From an uncultured Aquabacterium sp. (lineage in GTDB: Bacteria; Pseudomonadota; Gammaproteobacteria; Burkholderiales; Burkholderiaceae_C), in the NCBI RefSeq assembly GCF_913773725.1, contig NZ_CAJYGK010000145.1, forward strand, positions 1 to 64,000: DNA of 64,000 nt, written 5' to 3'. The notes under the pieces are model-generated. The model was not told where the DNA came from. It saw only the letters and a program-made list of their open reading frames with translations, and did not search any database. The translations under genes were made by a program, and so were the position numbers. Shown piece by piece: positions 7,614 to 17,424 of the stretch (position 1 is the first letter of the stretch; each line of letters starts with the position of its first letter).

Positions 7614-8756
7614 TCACACTTTTTTGAAATTTTTCTTATTTTCTCGCTCTTGGTAAACTTCTAGGCCTTGCGACAATTCATAAATTGTTTTTTCGGCACG
7701 ATCTAGCTCTGCGATTAAATTTTTATTTCTGGTTTTTTCTTGGGTCAACTGATTGGCAACTTCTGCCACTCTTCTATCAGCCCATTCCTTAGCCTGAGCC
7801 TTCACTTTTTCAGACTTCTTTTTTTCGGCTTCGGCATCCACTTTCAATTTTTCAGCAGTGGCTAATGCATTTGCACTGGGTTTGTGCCAAGCACCAGAAA
7901 TGCCAGCCAACCAACTTCCAATTTTTGAACCAAAAGCAGAAGCCTGCTTTTGTGCATTAGAAATAATTTCTTGTGCTTTCAATTCGGCTTTCTTCAAACC
8001 GACTTTGTAGGCATTTTCTCTCACAGACCTATGCTGGGCCTTGGCATCTGCAAAAAATGCAGCCTGGGCCTTTTCTGCATGCCACTGGGCACGAGTCAAG
8101 CGACGACGAGCAGGCCCAATTCTGGTAAGACCATGAGCCATAGCAACTTTTTTGCTGAACTCATCTTGAAAGGCCCTCATTGCGCCAATGTAGGCCAAAT
8201 TCTGTTCACCTTTCTTTTTGCCATCAATTTTGGCCTGTTTACTGGCCTTGTACCCCTCGTGAATGTCATCCAGTCTTTCACCGATATGGGGCACCACTGT
8301 GAAATGTAAATGGGGGTGTGATTCGTCATTATGAACAACCACGGACTTCAAACGATCCCCGTACTTCTCTTTCAACCATTCCAATGTGTCTTCTGCAAAC
8401 TGGGGAAATTCATCCTCCATTGCTCTGGGTAAAGATGCCACACCAATAATGACACAGTTGGCATCTTTTCTCAATTTTCGACCCTGGGCATCCTTGGCCT
8501 GATCTGCCCACTCATCAATTAAAGGTAAAACATCCAGAGGTGGCATCCCATATAAAAGTGTTGGTTCACCTGGATTATTTATATGAGGGCAAGCACCATC
8601 CTCCCTCCATTGCTCAGACAAAATCTCTTTTGCACAACGTGATTTTGTAGTGGTAGTAACCTTTACTCCACTTTTTTTGGTAATAGTTTTTGATTGACTG
8701 CTACCCTCACGACCATAGACATCTATGTGAATAAATTGGTAACTCCCTTCCTTCAT
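7614..8756 (-). CDS. MobV / Mob_Pre-like relaxase (plasmid mobilization protein)
   Basis: 380 aa; VVVHNDESHPHLHFTVVP (HxDE...PHLHF relaxase motif), charged coiled-coil C terminus. Confidence 0.8.
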   Translation of the reverse strand: MKEGSYQFIHIDVYGREGSSQSKTITKKSGVKVTTTTKSRCAKEILSEQWREDGACPHINNPGEPTLLYGMPPLDVLPLIDEWADQAKDAQGRKLRKDANCVIIGVASLPRAMEDEFPQFAEDTLEWLKEKYGDRLKSVVVHNDESHPHLHFTVVPHIGERLDDIHEGYKASKQAKIDGKKKGEQNLAYIGAMRAFQDEFSKKVAMAHGLTRIGPARRRLTRAQWHAEKAQAAFFADAKAQHRSVRENAYKVGLKKAELKAQEIISNAQKQASAFGSKIGSWLAGISGAWHKPSANALATAEKLKVDAEAEKKKSEKVKAQAKEWADRRVAEVANQLTQEKTRNKNLIAELDRAEKTIYELSQGLEVYQERENKKNFKKV

Positions 8757-8846
8757 TCTGACCTCTTATTGTTTTTCTTTTCATAATTAATTTTAGCATT
8801 TTGTTTTTAAAGGTCAACTTATCCTCCCGGTATAGGGACCGACTAT

Positions 8847-8871
8847 GCTTATTACACTACGTTTCATAAGC
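8847..8871. other. Candidate oriT hairpin
   Basis: Reverse strand GCTTAT-gaaacgtagtgta-ATAAGC, about 90 bp upstream of the relaxase start; contains TAGTGTA resembling the MobV nick region. Confidence 0.45.
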
Positions 8872-9015
8872 GCGGCCCTGTCTGGGGACTCTGCGAGGCC
8901 AAATACCAAACAGCCGTTGACTTCACCACCTTTGCTCATATGGTGTTTTGCTTGCTTTTTTAGCATTCCCGGCTGGGAGCACCTACTTCATTTTTGGCAC
9001 GCAAAAATAAAGCAG

Positions 9016-9045
9016 GCAAAAAAATAGCACTCCGAAGAGTGCTTT
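9016..9045 (-). terminator. Rho-independent terminator
   Basis: Minus strand agcactc-ttcg-gagtgct followed by attttttt, just after the stop of the 9048-9410 ORF. Confidence 0.85.
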
Positions 9046-9047
9046 AA

Positions 9048-9410
9048 TCAGAATTTTGGTTTTGGTTCCTTCTTGTATTTATCAGGAACATTGCCGACAT
9101 CTGCAATTATTCCACCCTCTGGTATGTGCTCAAATTCTGGCATGGAAAAACCAGAAGCGATGAACCATCGTTCAAGTTCTTTCGTCCATATCAAAAAGTA
9201 GAGAACCCCATCAACAAAACAATGGATGAATTTTTTGCTATGCTTTGTGAAAATGTACACGCATTGAACACGATCAAGGTCAATAAATTCACCTTCATTA
9301 TTGACGGTGGGCAAGTCAATTGCATTCATAAAACTCACAATCAATAATTTAATTCTGAACCAAAGCCAATTTAACCATTTCATCTGCCGTTCTCCTTTTG
9401 AGAACAACAT
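9048..9410 (-). CDS. Small hypothetical protein, element-encoded
   Basis: 120 aa ORF (MLFSKGERQMKWLNWLWFRIKLLIVSFMNAIDLPTVNNEG...), followed by its own terminator; alternative start at MKWLNW. Confidence 0.6.
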   Translation of the reverse strand: MLFSKGERQMKWLNWLWFRIKLLIVSFMNAIDLPTVNNEGEFIDLDRVQCVYIFTKHSKKFIHCFVDGVLYFLIWTKELERWFIASGFSMPEFEHIPEGGIIADVGNVPDKYKKEPKPKF

Positions 9411-9429
9411 ACGAAATCAATTTAATTTG

Positions 9430-10773
9430 TCAAACACCAATCAGTGAAGTAACCTTCTTCCTTGCTTCATCCGTCCTATTGTATAGGTCATCTACATTGA
9501 ACTTATTGGAGTAAGTGGCAACATTGACGGCTTCAATTTCGTGCCCAAAATACTGGCAACGAACTTCATAGTCCACGCCATTTTTCATAAAGAAATCATT
9601 GAGGAACTTCCTCAGTGAATGAAAAACCAGCTTCGAACGGTGGATTTTTTCAGCCTTGATCTGGTAACTGAATTTTTTACCCACGGCATTACCTGCCCCT
9701 TTTCCCTCTCGGTCTTGATACCTGAAAACGAAGTCCGTCGCTTTCTTGCCATCCAGAAATTCACCGAAGCCCTGATTGAAGATCAGGGGAGGAATTGGAA
9801 CTTCTCTTTTGCCCGCAGATGTCTTGGCATCCCTAATTTGTAGGTAGTAGGTTCCTGCTTCTGAATTTTTGACATGCCCCACTTGCAGGGCAGTCAATTC
9901 ACCTACACGACAACCAGAGAAAATCTCCAACATCAAGCACCAGTAGTAATCTGGATCGCTGGTTTTTTCATTCTTGAATCGTTCAGACTGAAAGAATGTT
10001 TTGATCTCGTCAGGTTCAAAAATAGCATAACCATCGGTTAGTTTTTGCTTTTTTGTCTGCAAGTTCTTGGCGACTACTGGATTTTTCCCAACCAAGTACC
10101 CTTGATCCAGGGCAAAGTTTATCAACGATTTAAGGACAATCATTTTATTGTCAATTGTCCTTGGGTTGTTTTTCTTCGCCAAATCTTCACGATAACGATT
10201 AATATCACTTTGAAGAATTTCAGCGATCGGGCATTTACTTTTACAAAATGCTGTAAATTCTTTGACAACATTTTTGTAAGTCACAACCGTAGCAGGCTTG
10301 ACCTTTTTCAGTAAGAAAAACTTATCAAGTAGCTCACCCAGTGGCAGGGATTGCGAAGCAACGAGGGGACCGCTACGACGGTCTTCCAAGTCATGAACCC
10401 CCTTGGGGGTGGCGACAGCCGGGGTGCTTGCAGTCTGTTTATCAATCAGCCACTGAGGAAGTTTGCCAATGCTCTCCAATGCATTGAGCATGGCCGCATG
10501 GTCTTCGGCACCATCGGCCTTGAACACTCCCCGGCTCAGATCAATTTCGTACTTTTTGAACTTGTTGCGATCCTGCGACATTGGCAGCCCCTGATTCATT
10601 CTTGCTAGAAGACACGCCTCCAAGTAGGCGGCACGTTGCCGAATGATAGGAGGCTCACCTGCACCGAGTGCGAACACGAGGTACTTTTTGCCATCACACA
10701 GATGTCTGAGGGCGACAGGAACGAAGAACCTTGCATAGTTCCGTTGCTGCCTGGAAAACAAAAAAGGCTTCAA
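9430..10773 (-). CDS. Tyrosine recombinase / phage-type integrase
   Basis: 447 aa; FSGCRVGELTALQVGHV, HSLRKFLNDFF, YFGHEIEAVNVATYSN catalytic-box-like motifs; adjacent to tRNA-Ser; the called start is TTG so the true start is uncertain. Confidence 0.92.
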   Translation of the reverse strand: MKPFLFSRQQRNYARFFVPVALRHLCDGKKYLVFALGAGEPPIIRQRAAYLEACLLARMNQGLPMSQDRNKFKKYEIDLSRGVFKADGAEDHAAMLNALESIGKLPQWLIDKQTASTPAVATPKGVHDLEDRRSGPLVASQSLPLGELLDKFFLLKKVKPATVVTYKNVVKEFTAFCKSKCPIAEILQSDINRYREDLAKKNNPRTIDNKMIVLKSLINFALDQGYLVGKNPVVAKNLQTKKQKLTDGYAIFEPDEIKTFFQSERFKNEKTSDPDYYWCLMLEIFSGCRVGELTALQVGHVKNSEAGTYYLQIRDAKTSAGKREVPIPPLIFNQGFGEFLDGKKATDFVFRYQDREGKGAGNAVGKKFSYQIKAEKIHRSKLVFHSLRKFLNDFFMKNGVDYEVRCQYFGHEIEAVNVATYSNKFNVDDLYNRTDEARKKVTSLIGV

Positions 10774-10813
10774 AGTGGTACACCTTTCGGTACACGACTT
10801 TTGAAGCCTCTTT

Positions 10814-10840
10814 AAAAAAGTCCTTGCAAATCAAGGACTT
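10814..10840 (-). terminator. Element-borne intrinsic terminator immediately downstream of tRNA-Ser
   Basis: Minus strand aagtccttg-atttg-caaggactttttt, perfect 9-bp stem with T tract, located between the tRNA and int. Confidence 0.8.
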
Positions 10841-10846
10841 ACGTCA

Positions 10847-10939
<93 letters not shown>

Positions 10940-10965
10940 GAAGCCCGCTACTGTAGCACGCTTTG

Positions 10966-12123
10966 TCAGTTCAAGGCGGCCTTCTTGCCGTCCTTGTAAC
11001 CGTACAACGTCATGGCCGGGGTCTTCAGTTCGCCATTGGATTCGAACTGCACCTTGGCGGTCACGCCCTGGTAGTTGGTGTCCGACACCTTGGGACCGTA
11101 GACCTTGGGATCGGTCGAGCCTGCGCGCTTCATGGCGTCCACCAGGACCATCGTCGCGTCATAGGTGTAGGGCGAATAGACCTGGAACTGGCCCGGGAAC
11201 TTGGCGTCGTAACGCGCGCGCCATTCCTTGCCGCCAGCCAGCTTGTCCAGCGAAGCGCCGCCCACGGCACAGACCACGTTGTTCAGCGTCTTGGCGCCGC
11301 TGGCCAGCTCGATCAGCTTGTCGGTGCAGATGCCGTCGCCGCCGAACAGATAGGTCTTGGTCAGGCCCAGTTGCTGCATCTGGCGCAGCATCGGACCGGC
11401 TTGCGGGTCCATGCCACCGAAGAAGATGCCGTCCGGCTTCTTGTTCTTGATGGCGGTCAGGATGGCCATGAAGTCCACCGCCTTGTCGTTGGTGTACTGC
11501 TGGCTCACGACCTCCATGCCCAGTTCCTTGGCGGTCTTGGCAAACACCTCGGCCACGCCCTTGCCGTAAGCGGTGCGGTCGTCGATGATGGCGACCTTCT
11601 TGAGCTTGAGTGTGTCCTTGGCGTACTTGGCCAGGCCGGCGCCCAGCGCGTTGTCGTTGGCCAGCAGACGGTACACGTTCTTGTAGCCCAGGGTCGTCAG
11701 CTCGGGGTTGGTGGCCGAGGGCGAGATCATCGGCAGGCCGCATTGGTTGTACACCTTCGACGCCGGAATGGTCGTGCCCGAGTTCAGGTGGCCGACCACG
11801 CCGTTGACCTTGGCATCACACAGCTTTTGCGCAGCTGCCGTGCCCTGCTTCGGGTCGGCCGCATCGTCTTCCGCGACCAGCTCGAAGGTGACTTTCTTGC
11901 CGCCGATGGTGACGTTCTGCTTGTTCAGCTCGTCGACCGCCATGCGCGCGCCGTTTTCATTGTCGCGGCCATAGTGCGCCTGCGGACCGGACACCGGGCC
12001 CACGTGGCCGATCTTGACGACCGTCTGGGCCTGAACGGCGCCACCGGCAGCCAGGGCAGCAAACGATGCAGCAGCCAGAGCCACACGGCTCAGGCTGGTA
12101 AACGGGGCATTGCGAAGGGTCAT
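10966..12123 (-). CDS. ABC transporter substrate-binding protein, branched-chain amino acid (LivJ-like) type
   Basis: MTLRNAPFTSLSRVALAAASFAALAAGGAVQAQTVVKIGHVGPVSGPQAHYGRDNENGARMAVDELN. Confidence 0.9.
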   Translation of the reverse strand: MTLRNAPFTSLSRVALAAASFAALAAGGAVQAQTVVKIGHVGPVSGPQAHYGRDNENGARMAVDELNKQNVTIGGKKVTFELVAEDDAADPKQGTAAAQKLCDAKVNGVVGHLNSGTTIPASKVYNQCGLPMISPSATNPELTTLGYKNVYRLLANDNALGAGLAKYAKDTLKLKKVAIIDDRTAYGKGVAEVFAKTAKELGMEVVSQQYTNDKAVDFMAILTAIKNKKPDGIFFGGMDPQAGPMLRQMQQLGLTKTYLFGGDGICTDKLIELASGAKTLNNVVCAVGGASLDKLAGGKEWRARYDAKFPGQFQVYSPYTYDATMVLVDAMKRAGSTDPKVYGPKVSDTNYQGVTAKVQFESNGELKTPAMTLYGYKDGKKAALN

Positions 12124-12179
12124 GTCCACCTCGTCAGGTTGGTTGGGTTCAAACGGGAACGGTTGATGATGCCCCATGG

Positions 12180-12635
12180 TCAGCGATGGCGCAGCTTCGC
12201 CATCTCCTGTGCCACGGAACGGGCGACGACATCTCGCATCGTTCGCCCGAGCTCCTCACGCAAGTCGCGCACCAGGGCCTCGCTGTGGCGCGCCAGAATC
12301 GGCCCGATGGCCTCACGCAGACGGAAATCGAGCATGCCGTCCATCTGTTTCTGCACATCGTTGAGAACCCGCTGCGCGATCTGTGCCTCGCTCAGCGCTG
12401 GGGGGACAGGGGGCGAAGGCTCCACGATCGCCGGCGCGGCCTCCGGCGTCGGCGCGGACAGGCCGCCTCCCACAACCAGGTTAGAAATCGGCGTCCACGG
12501 GGGGCGCGCGTTCGGAAAACCGGATGTGACGACAGGCGGGGGTACGGTTTGCCCGACGCGGTCCGGCACCGCAGGGATCTCGATCACCTCGGTCAGGGTC
12601 GGCACATGAGCCGGTGGGCGTGGCGGCTGGCTCAT
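12180..12635 (-). CDS. Hypothetical proline-rich protein
   Basis: MSQPPRPPAHVPTLTEVIEIPAVPDRV...; start overlaps the end of holC. Confidence 0.65.
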   Translation of the reverse strand: MSQPPRPPAHVPTLTEVIEIPAVPDRVGQTVPPPVVTSGFPNARPPWTPISNLVVGGGLSAPTPEAAPAIVEPSPPVPPALSEAQIAQRVLNDVQKQMDGMLDFRLREAIGPILARHSEALVRDLREELGRTMRDVVARSVAQEMAKLRHR

Positions 12636-13087
12636 TCCTTGACCTCGTGCGGCTGAACCTGCCAACCCAGCGTCGCATACTGCTTCCAGCGCTGCCGCCC
12701 TTGCTGGCGGTCCTCGGCCTCGCTCGACACGATGTCGAACACGCGAGGAAAGCGCGCCATGCCAGCGGGCACCGGGTGCCCCAGGTTCACCAACACATGA
12801 CGCTCGCCCGGAGCCGACTCGGCGTCGGTCGTCAGCCAGATCGCGGTGTCATGCTGGCGCACAGGCACGTCGGCAGGCGCGATGGCCAGGACATGAGGCA
12901 GGAACTCCTGCTCATCGAACGTCCACAGCTGGCGATCCAGCGTGCGCAAGGTCGCGTCATCCCCGGTGACCACCACGCGCGCACCGGCCCGATACGCTTT
13001 GCGCAGCAGCCGGCAGGCGTAGGCCAGTTTGTCGCCAACCCCGTGGTGGAACTCGACCTTGCCGGCTGCAGGGGCATCGTGGGTCAT
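12632..13087 (-). CDS. holC: DNA polymerase III subunit chi
   Basis: VEFHHGVGDKLAYACRLLRKAYRAGARVVVTGDDATLRTLDRQLWTFDEQEFLPH...; canonical position next to pepA. Confidence 0.9.
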   Translation of the reverse strand: MTHDAPAAGKVEFHHGVGDKLAYACRLLRKAYRAGARVVVTGDDATLRTLDRQLWTFDEQEFLPHVLAIAPADVPVRQHDTAIWLTTDAESAPGERHVLVNLGHPVPAGMARFPRVFDIVSSEAEDRQQGRQRWKQYATLGWQVQPHEVKE

Positions 13088-13097
13088 GGCCAGCCCG

Positions 13098-14687
13098 TCA
13101 GGCCTTGGCAGAACGGGCCGCACGCGGGGCCTTCGTGGCCGGGGTACGGGAGGTCTTGCGGGCGACCTTGCCCGCTGCCTTCACCGGACGCGGCGCGATG
13201 GCGTCCTTGCCGGCGGCAGCCTGGTCCAGTATGAAGCGCGTCAGCAGGCCGACGGGCCGACCGGTACCGCCCTTGGCCCCGCCCGATTTCCAGGCCGAGC
13301 CGGCGATGTCCAGGTGTGCCCAGCGGTAAGCCTTGGTGAACTTCGCCAGGAAGCACGCGGCCGTGATCGCCCCGCCTTCGCGGCCACCCACGTTGGCAAT
13401 GTCCGCAAAGTTGCTCTTGAGCCCTTCCGCGTACTCATCGTCCAGCGGCATGCGCCATGCGGTGTCCTGCGCCTGCCGCCCGGCCTGCAACAGGGCCTGG
13501 GCCAGCTCATCGTCCGCCGAGAACAAACCGCTGTGCTGGTGGCCGAGCGCGATCACGCAGGCACCCGTCAGCGTGGCGATGTCGATCACGGCAGCCGGCT
13601 TGAAGCGCTCGGCATAGGTCAGCGCATCGCACAGGATCAGCCGGCCTTCGGCATCGGTGTTCAGCACCTCGATGGTCTGCCCCGACATGCTCGTGACCAC
13701 GTCGCCGGGTTTGGTGGCCGTGCCGCTGGGCATGTTCTCGCACGCAGGGATCAGACCGATCAGGTTGACACGCGGCTGCAGTTCAGCCACGGCCCGGAAG
13801 GTGCCCAGCACGCTGGCAGCGCCCCCCATGTCGAACTTCATCTCGTCCATGCCGGCGCTCGGCTTGATGGAAATGCCACCCGTGTCGAAGGTGATGCCCT
13901 TGCCGACCAGCACCAGCGGGGCCTGCCCGGCCGCGCCACCCTGGTACTGCATGATGATGAACTTCGGAGGCTGGGCAGACCCGTTGGTCACGGACAGGAA
14001 CGAACCCATGCCCAGTTTTTCCAGCGCGGGGCGCTCGAGCACCTCGACCTTCAGATGCCTGTGTTCACGGCCCAGGCGCTTCGCTTCGCTGGCGAGGAAG
14101 GCCGGCGTGCAATGGTTGCCGGGTCGGTTGCCCAGCTCACGCGCGAGCGTGACGCCCTCGGCAATTGCCTGCCCTTCGGCCAGCCCCTGCTTCACGGCAC
14201 TCGCCTCGTCCTGCTGGCAGGCCAGCGTGACCTTCTTCAGCTGCCCCGGCTTGGGCGCGCTCGGCTTGGTGTGGGTGTAGACATAGGTGGCATCCGCCAC
14301 TGCCAGCACCAGCGAGCGGGCATGCGCGGCCTCCAGGCCCACACCGCCCGCCACGGCCACGGCCGCATGGTTCGCGCCCAGGTCCTTGATCTGGGCCACG
14401 CCCTTGGCCACCGCGGCCTTGAAGGCCTTGGGCGAACCATCGGCCGCCGCCAGCAGCAGCAGGCGAGAAGCCTTCACCCCCACCGGCCGATGCACATACA
14501 GGCTCTTGCCCGTCTTGAGCACGAAGTCGCCCGCTGCCACGGCATCCTTGACGATCTGGTCGAGCACCGGGTCGCCCGTGCTGCCCTGATCGGCCGTCAA
14601 AACCACCAGCAACGCATCGGCATTGAGCTGGGACAGGGCAGGCCCGTGGGCCACGGTAGAGCGGTAGTCCATGCAGTGCAAGTCCAT
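13098..14687 (-). CDS. pepA: Leucyl aminopeptidase (cytosol aminopeptidase, M17)
   Basis: VGKGITFDTGGISIKPSAGMDEMKFDMGGAA and NTDAEGRLILCDALTY signatures. Confidence 0.96.
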   Translation of the reverse strand: MDLHCMDYRSTVAHGPALSQLNADALLVVLTADQGSTGDPVLDQIVKDAVAAGDFVLKTGKSLYVHRPVGVKASRLLLLAAADGSPKAFKAAVAKGVAQIKDLGANHAAVAVAGGVGLEAAHARSLVLAVADATYVYTHTKPSAPKPGQLKKVTLACQQDEASAVKQGLAEGQAIAEGVTLARELGNRPGNHCTPAFLASEAKRLGREHRHLKVEVLERPALEKLGMGSFLSVTNGSAQPPKFIIMQYQGGAAGQAPLVLVGKGITFDTGGISIKPSAGMDEMKFDMGGAASVLGTFRAVAELQPRVNLIGLIPACENMPSGTATKPGDVVTSMSGQTIEVLNTDAEGRLILCDALTYAERFKPAAVIDIATLTGACVIALGHQHSGLFSADDELAQALLQAGRQAQDTAWRMPLDDEYAEGLKSNFADIANVGGREGGAITAACFLAKFTKAYRWAHLDIAGSAWKSGGAKGGTGRPVGLLTRFILDQAAAGKDAIAPRPVKAAGKVARKTSRTPATKAPRAARSAKA

Positions 14688-14713
14688 AATGGACGGGTAG
14701 ACAGATCCAAGCA

Positions 14714-15808
14714 ATGTTATTCGATTCCTCCGTGCGCCGCGAACTGTGGCGCAGTTTCATGGCCACGCTCGTGGTGCTGCTCACCGTGGTGTTGACCATG
14801 GTGCTCATCCGCATCCTCGGCCAGGCCACACGAGGGGCCTTCGCGCCCGCCGATGTCAGCCTGATCATGAGCTACACGGTGGTCACGCAGCTGCCGGTGC
14901 TGCTGGCGCTCGCGCTGTTCGTGTCGGTGGTGACCGTCCTCAGCCGCATGTGGCGCGACAGCGAGATGGTCGTTTGGCAGGCCAGCGGGGCACGCCAGTT
15001 CAGCTTCCTGCGCCCCCTGCTGCGCATGGCCTGGCCCATCGTCGCCCTGGTGGCGGCCAGCACCTTGGTGGCGCGCCCCTGGGCCTACGACCAGACCGAG
15101 GTGCTCAAGCACCGCTTCGAGAAGCGCTCCGACATGGCCCGGGTGACCCCGGGACAGTTCCAGCCGTCTGCCGATGGCAAGCGCGTCTTCTTCATCGACA
15201 GCCACAGCGACGGGCAGACCACTGGACGCAACGTGTTCATGGTGCTGACGGACAAGGGCATGGAATCGGTCGTGACGGCGCGTGAGGGCCAGATCATCAC
15301 GGACAAAGGCATGCGCTATCTGATGCTGCATCAGGGCGAGCGCATCCAGACACGCCTGGACACCGGCGAGGTCACCACCGCGCAGTTCGAACAGGCTCGC
15401 GTGCTGGTCGGCGAATCACCGGACGCCGGCCTGGCCGACCCGGAACTGCGGGCCATGGCCACGCCCACCCTGATTGCGGAACGCAGCCGCGATGCCCGCG
15501 GTGAGCTGGTCTGGCGTCTGGGGTTGGTGTGGGCCGCCTTCAACATGGTGCTGGCCGGCCTGGCCCTGGCGGCGGGCAACAGCCGCCGCAACAGCAGCTG
15601 GAACCTCGTGTACGCCCTGCTGCTCTTCGTCGTGTACTTCAACCTGCTGACCCTGACGCAGTCATGGGTGGTGCAAGGCCGCATGAAATGGGCACCCGCG
15701 CTGCTCGGCGTTCACGGGGGCCTGACGCTGGCTCTGCTCGGCCTGATCGCGTGGCGAGATGGCGTGTTCCGCTCCTTGGGGCAGCGGGCATCGGAGGCGC
15801 GCCCATGA
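14714..15808 (+). CDS. lptF: LPS export ABC transporter permease LptF
   Basis: MLFDSSVRRELWRSFMATLVVLLTVVLTMVLIRILGQA...; divergent from pepA, ATGA overlap with lptG. Confidence 0.94.
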   Translation: MLFDSSVRRELWRSFMATLVVLLTVVLTMVLIRILGQATRGAFAPADVSLIMSYTVVTQLPVLLALALFVSVVTVLSRMWRDSEMVVWQASGARQFSFLRPLLRMAWPIVALVAASTLVARPWAYDQTEVLKHRFEKRSDMARVTPGQFQPSADGKRVFFIDSHSDGQTTGRNVFMVLTDKGMESVVTAREGQIITDKGMRYLMLHQGERIQTRLDTGEVTTAQFEQARVLVGESPDAGLADPELRAMATPTLIAERSRDARGELVWRLGLVWAAFNMVLAGLALAAGNSRRNSSWNLVYALLLFVVYFNLLTLTQSWVVQGRMKWAPALLGVHGGLTLALLGLIAWRDGVFRSLGQRASEARP

Positions 15809-16962
15809 GGACCGTTCGCCGACTCATCTTCGGGACCGTGGTGCGGCATGTCGCCCTTGTGGCAATCGCATTCTCTGCCCTCTTCTTCTTCATCGATTTC
15901 GTTGACGAGGTGCGCAACCTCGGGCGCCTGGGCTACCAGCTTCACCACGTGCTGTGGACCTGCGTGCTGATGCAGGGATCGCATCTGTACGACCTGTTTC
16001 CCATCTCTCTGCTGATCGGAGCCATTCTGGCGCTGTCGCGTCTGGCCCAGACCTCCGAATTCACGATCCTGCGGACGGGCGGGCTCGGTCCGGGCCGCGC
16101 CCTCGGCCTGCTGGGCCTGCTCGGTGTAGGCGCAGCAGGCCTGATGATCTTCATCGGCAACTGGTATGTGCCCTGGTCCGAAGAGCAGCTGCAGGTGCAC
16201 AAGGCCCAGTTCAGCACGCGTCAAGGCCTCAAGCTGGGTCAGTCCGGCGCCTGGCTGCGGGAGCGGCGCCCGCTGACCGATGGAGGCCATCACCTCGTTA
16301 CCGTCAGCGTCGGCAAGGCCATGCGGCAAGACCAGTTCGGCGATGTGCGCATCTTCGAGTTCGATCAGGCAGGGCGGCTGTTGCGGCGGGTATCCGCGCG
16401 CGAGGCCGTGGTCACACCGGGCGAGGACGGCAACGGGTCTGTCTGGCACCTGCGGGAGGTGAACGACACGGTGTGGTTGACCCATGACCGCCTGGGTGAA
16501 GGCGATGTGCAGCAGGCCCGCCCGGTCGTCCGGGACGAGGCCGTGGACGAACTGGCGTGGCAGAGCAGCCTGACGCCTCTGGTCGTGTCGGCTTCGGTGC
16601 TGCCGCCGGACACCATGTCGACCATGGCGTTGTGGCGTTACACCCGCCACCTGGCCAGCAACGCCCAGGCCGCCCAGCGCTACGAGATCGAGTTCTGGAA
16701 GAAGACGTTCTACCCCATCGTCTGCCTGGTGATGGTCGCCCTGGCCCTGCCCTTTGCCTACCTGCACGCACGCAGCGGCGGCATGAGCCTCAAGATCTTC
16801 GGTGGCATCATGCTGGGGATCAGCTTCGTGCTGGCCAACCACATCAGCAGCCACCTCGGACTGTTGCACCAGTGGCAGCCATGGCTTGCCGCAGCGGCTC
16901 CCAGCGCGCTGTACCTGCTGCTTTCCATGAGCGCCTTCGTCTGGCTCGTGCGCTACCGTTGA
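15805..16962 (+). CDS. lptG: LPS export ABC transporter permease LptG
   Basis: MRTVRRLIFGTVVRHVALVAIAFSALFFFIDFVDEV...; overlaps lptF. Confidence 0.94.
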   Translation: MRTVRRLIFGTVVRHVALVAIAFSALFFFIDFVDEVRNLGRLGYQLHHVLWTCVLMQGSHLYDLFPISLLIGAILALSRLAQTSEFTILRTGGLGPGRALGLLGLLGVGAAGLMIFIGNWYVPWSEEQLQVHKAQFSTRQGLKLGQSGAWLRERRPLTDGGHHLVTVSVGKAMRQDQFGDVRIFEFDQAGRLLRRVSAREAVVTPGEDGNGSVWHLREVNDTVWLTHDRLGEGDVQQARPVVRDEAVDELAWQSSLTPLVVSASVLPPDTMSTMALWRYTRHLASNAQAAQRYEIEFWKKTFYPIVCLVMVALALPFAYLHARSGGMSLKIFGGIMLGISFVLANHISSHLGLLHQWQPWLAAAAPSALYLLLSMSAFVWLVRYR

Positions 16963-16971
16963 CCCCTCATC

Positions 16972-17388
16972 ATGCCCTCCTCCTCCCTCGGCGTCCTCCT
17001 TTTCGCACATGGCGCTCGCGATCCCAACTGGGCCCGCCCCTTCGAGGCTGCCGCTGAAGCGCTGCGTGCACGGGCGCGCGAACAGGGCAACGACGCCCTC
17101 GCTGTGCGCGTCCGCCTGGCGTTCCTCGAGTTCATGACCCCCGACCTGCTTCAGGCCGGACGCGAACTGGCCGAGGCGGGGTGCGACCAGGTGACCGTGG
17201 TGCCTCTGTTTCTGGGCGCAGGCGGCCACGTGCGCAAGGACCTGCCCCGGCTGATGGACGAACTGAGCACCAGCCACCCCGGCGTGACGTGGCGACTGAG
17301 CCCTGCCGTGGGAGAGACCACCCTGCTGATCCAGGCGCTCGCCGACTCGGCCTGGCAGCTTGCCCAGCCCGATGCGCCCGACGCCTGA
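16972..17388 (+). CDS. CbiX-like sirohydrochlorin chelatase domain protein
   Basis: LGVLLFAHGARDPNWARPFEA...VTVVPLFLGAGGHVRKDLP. Confidence 0.85.
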   Translation: MPSSSLGVLLFAHGARDPNWARPFEAAAEALRARAREQGNDALAVRVRLAFLEFMTPDLLQAGRELAEAGCDQVTVVPLFLGAGGHVRKDLPRLMDELSTSHPGVTWRLSPAVGETTLLIQALADSAWQLAQPDAPDA

Positions 17389-17424
17389 CGTGAGCCGCCA
17401 CCGCGCCACGCCCGAAGGCTCACC

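Noticed and set aside
7950-8309. 119-aa + strand ORF inside mob
   Set aside because: Antisense to the MobV-like relaxase.
8845-9027. 60-aa + strand ORF in the element
   Set aside because: Overlaps the candidate oriT, no plausible RBS or family; probably chance.
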